Made by a program: the position numbers and the translations under genes. A stretch of DNA of 6,650 nt from Coleofasciculus sp. S288 (GTDB lineage: Bacteria; Cyanobacteriota; Cyanobacteriia; Cyanobacteriales; Coleofasciculaceae), in contig JAIUYC010000224.1 of NCBI GenBank assembly GCA_020216575.1, positions 1 through 6,650 of the forward strand, written 5' to 3'. How positions within the stretch are numbered: the first letter of the stretch is position 1; each line of letters begins with the position of its first letter. Below, in pieces: positions 5,477 through 6,650 of the stretch. The notes beneath the pieces are model-generated. The model worked only from the letters and a program-made list of their open reading frames with translations, was not told the origin of the DNA and ran no database searches.

Positions 5477-6079
5477 TTACTCAAACTTCTCACCACTGAG
5501 GATGAAAATTGGATCTACTGCGGCAAAGGTTTGATGAGTACCCCGCGTCTCCAGGCGATTGACGGCAGATTGAACAACCTCAATGTTACGGGCATGTAAC
5601 TCTGCAAAACCTTCAGAGAGGGCATAGAGACTTTCTAGATTACTCGCAGTGACAACAACTCGTCCTTGGGGTTGCAAGTAGTGCCAAACTTTTTTGAGGA
5701 TTTCTTTAATGGGGCGTCCGCCTTCGATGCAGACGCGGTGAGGTTTGCCAGTCAGTTCTTTGAGACATTCTGGTGCATTTCCCTCAATCACTTCAACATT
5801 GCGGACACCGAAGCGATCGCAATTGCGTCGAATCAGGTTAGCCACTTCCTCATCTCGTTCGATCGCAATAATCTGACCCTTAGGACAAAGCAATCCCGTT
5901 TCGACCGGAATTGTGCCAGTCCCCGCCCCGATATCCCATAACAGGGAGTCGGGTTTAAGCCGTAATGCGGAAATCAAGAGCAGTCGCACTTCTCTTTTAC
6001 TCAGAGGAATGCCGGGTAACCGTTCAAATAGGTCATCCGGGATACCAGGACTAACGTAAGGCCAGAGTTTGGAAGACAT
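5477..6079 (-). CDS. cbiT: Cobalt-precorrin-6B C15-methyltransferase (decarboxylating), CbiT
   Basis: This 200-aa cytoplasmic SAM-dependent enzyme acts in the corrin ring pathway to cobalamin or pseudocobalamin. It methylates C15 and decarboxylates the C12 acetate of (cobalt-)precorrin-6B. The N-terminal GIPDDLFER (12-20) and PLSKREVR (25-32) are typical of CbiT and of the C-terminal half of CobL. The SAM-binding motif I is LLWDIGAGTGTIPVE (46-60), followed by IAIERD (71-76), whose acidic residue contacts the SAM ribose. IEGGRPIKEIL (118-128) and VVVTASNLESLYAL (141-154) are further family blocks. The length matches the stand-alone CbiT, not the fused CobL (about 400 aa), and no cbiE lies beside it. 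No clear Shine-Dalgarno precedes the ATG. The decarboxylase gene upstream is 260 bp away on the same strand; no cobalamin riboswitch was recognised between them. Confidence 0.9.
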   Translation of the reverse strand: MSSKLWPYVSPGIPDDLFERLPGIPLSKREVRLLLISALRLKPDSLLWDIGAGTGTIPVETGLLCPKGQIIAIERDEEVANLIRRNCDRFGVRNVEVIEGNAPECLKELTGKPHRVCIEGGRPIKEILKKVWHYLQPQGRVVVTASNLESLYALSEGFAELHARNIEVVQSAVNRLETRGTHQTFAAVDPIFILSGEKFE

Positions 6080-6134
6080 TTGGAGACTCGGACATCAAAG
6101 CAGGGCTTTTCCTTAGATTAGCCCACGTTTTATG

Positions 6135-6159
6135 AGGTGGTAGGTAATAGGTGGTAGGT
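6135..6159. repeat. Two tandem copies of a 14-bp repeat
   Basis: AGGTGGTAGGT occurs at 6135-6145 and 6149-6159, a 14-bp period. It belongs to the purine-rich short tandem repeats of cyanobacterial spacers. Confidence 0.6.
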
Positions 6160-6193
6160 GGCAGGGAAGAGTGATTTTTATCGAAGATGACAA

Positions 6194-6225
6194 GGGGACG
6201 CGGGGACGCGGGGACGCGGGGACGC
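6194..6225. repeat. Tandem repeat GGGGACGC, four exact copies
   Basis: Four exact 8-bp units stand head to tail, followed by a degenerate unit (GGAGCGGA). The plus strand has four G4 tracts with 4-nt ACGC loops and meets the rule for a G-quadruplex. This is a short tandem repeat of the type seen in cyanobacterial intergenic DNA. Confidence 0.92.
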
Positions 6226-6259
6226 GGAGCGGAAAGCTTCAATCGTCTGAATACTCTCT

Positions 6260-6315
6260 CCCCATCTCCCCATCTCCCCATCTCCCCATCTCCCCATCTC
6301 CGCGTCTCCGTGTCC
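6260..6315. repeat. Tandem repeat CCCCATCT, five exact copies plus two degenerate
   Basis: Five exact 8-bp units (6260-6299) are followed by CCGCGTCT and CCGTGTCC. On the minus strand this gives five GGGG tracts separated by AGAT, a G-quadruplex motif on the strand transcribed towards cbiT. The degenerate units resemble the reverse complement of the other array, so the two tracts look related and inverted. Confidence 0.92.
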
Positions 6316-6339
6316 TTGAAGTTTCTTTGTGAGAGTAGC

Positions 6340-6650
6340 TTACAGGACAACTTTTAGGGTCTTGAAACTGAGGTCACTGCAACCTGTGATGTTACCTCCT
6401 AAAGTCAGAATGTGTTGCAGGGATTTAATAGCAGCGGGGTTGATTATTTCTCCAGGCATTAAGACAGGAATACCGGGTGGATAGGGGCAAACCAATTCAG
6501 CACTAATCCGATTTACACTTTGGTCTACCGGAAGCGTTTCTGTTTGGGCAAAGAAAGCCTTGCGAGGAGAAAGGGAAGGGCAGATAATTGATGAGGAAGG
6601 ATGAATTAAAAAAAATTGGGATTTCCACCGTTGGAATACTTCCGGTATGG
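6340..6650 (-). CDS. Orn/Lys/Arg decarboxylase, C-terminal part (cut by the window edge)
   Basis: The last 103 residues of a PLP-dependent decarboxylase are visible, ending in TAA at 6340-6342. The C-terminal domain signature is clear: SPRKAFFAQTETLPVDQSV, then NRISAELVCPYPPGIPVLMP and GEIINPAAIKSLQHIL. This is the usual C-terminus of the fold type I Orn/Lys/Arg decarboxylase family, often annotated as lysine decarboxylase in cyanobacteria. The family removes CO2 from basic amino acids to give cadaverine, putrescine or agmatine. The substrate cannot be told, since the active-site lysine and PLP domain lie outside the window. The stop is 260 bp upstream of cbiT on the same strand. Confidence 0.9.
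   Translation of the reverse strand, partial: IPEVFQRWKSQFFLIHPSSSIICPSLSPRKAFFAQTETLPVDQSVNRISAELVCPYPPGIPVLMPGEIINPAAIKSLQHILTLGGNITGCSDLSFKTLKVVL

Noticed and set aside
6194..6315. A CRISPR array
   Set aside because: The 8-bp units are directly abutting with no spacers, so this is a tandem repeat.
6080..6339. A cobalamin riboswitch before cbiT
   Set aside because: I could not find the conserved B12-box core on the minus strand; most of the spacer is simple repeats.
6051..6350. A 99-codon open frame on the minus strand across the cbiT upstream spacer
   Set aside because: It is made of the translated tandem repeats (RWGDGEMG and LPPTTYYLPP-like stretches), overlaps the cbiT start and the decarboxylase end, and has no family resemblance.

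Overview
The window is cyanobacterial. It carries many HIP1 octamers (GCGATCGC, for example at 39, 122, 149, 1260 and 1403). Its intergenic spacers hold short tandem repeats and inverted repeats of the kind common in filamentous cyanobacteria. The gene content also fits: a cobalamin methyltransferase, a DM13 protein, a cellulose-synthase-like glycosyltransferase and an Orn/Lys/Arg decarboxylase. Species cannot be fixed from the sequence. All protein genes lie on the minus strand, so the window reads from right to left.

Right to left: the C-terminus of a PLP-dependent Orn/Lys/Arg decarboxylase (6340-6650, cut by the window edge); a 260-bp spacer with three short tandem repeat tracts, two of them G-quadruplex-capable on opposite strands; cbiT (5477-6079); a spacer with helically phased CTGAG repeats; a secreted DM13-domain protein (4749-5237); a 520-bp spacer with two inverted-repeat elements; and an orphan BcsA-like family 2 glycosyltransferase with a C-terminal PilZ-like domain (1948-4227). 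The left end holds a short, editing-domain-less threonyl-tRNA synthetase (175-1425) behind a roughly 400-nt leader (1426-1862).

The leader is the most interesting part. It contains two complete attenuators in tandem. Each has a short ORF rich in threonine codons, ending in GGA-GGG-NNN-TGA, followed 34-40 nt later by an intrinsic terminator whose 5' arm is complementary to that GGAGGG segment. Leader 1 (1717-1785) has 6 Thr in 22 codons. Leader 2 (1518-1589) has a run of 8 consecutive Thr codons plus a ninth Thr just before the stop. This is the logic of classical amino-acid attenuation. A ribosome short of Thr-tRNA stalls on the Thr codons, the GGAGGG segment stays free, it pairs with the terminator's 5' arm, and transcription continues into the synthetase. 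A ribosome that reaches the stop covers that segment, and the terminator forms.

The synthetase has the catalytic and anticodon-binding domains but no TGS or editing domain. That resembles the second, stress-induced ThrRS described in Anabaena, which works beside a full-length zinc-sensitive enzyme. The leader would couple production of this back-up enzyme directly to shortage of charged tRNA-Thr. The remaining genes show no evident functional link to each other.
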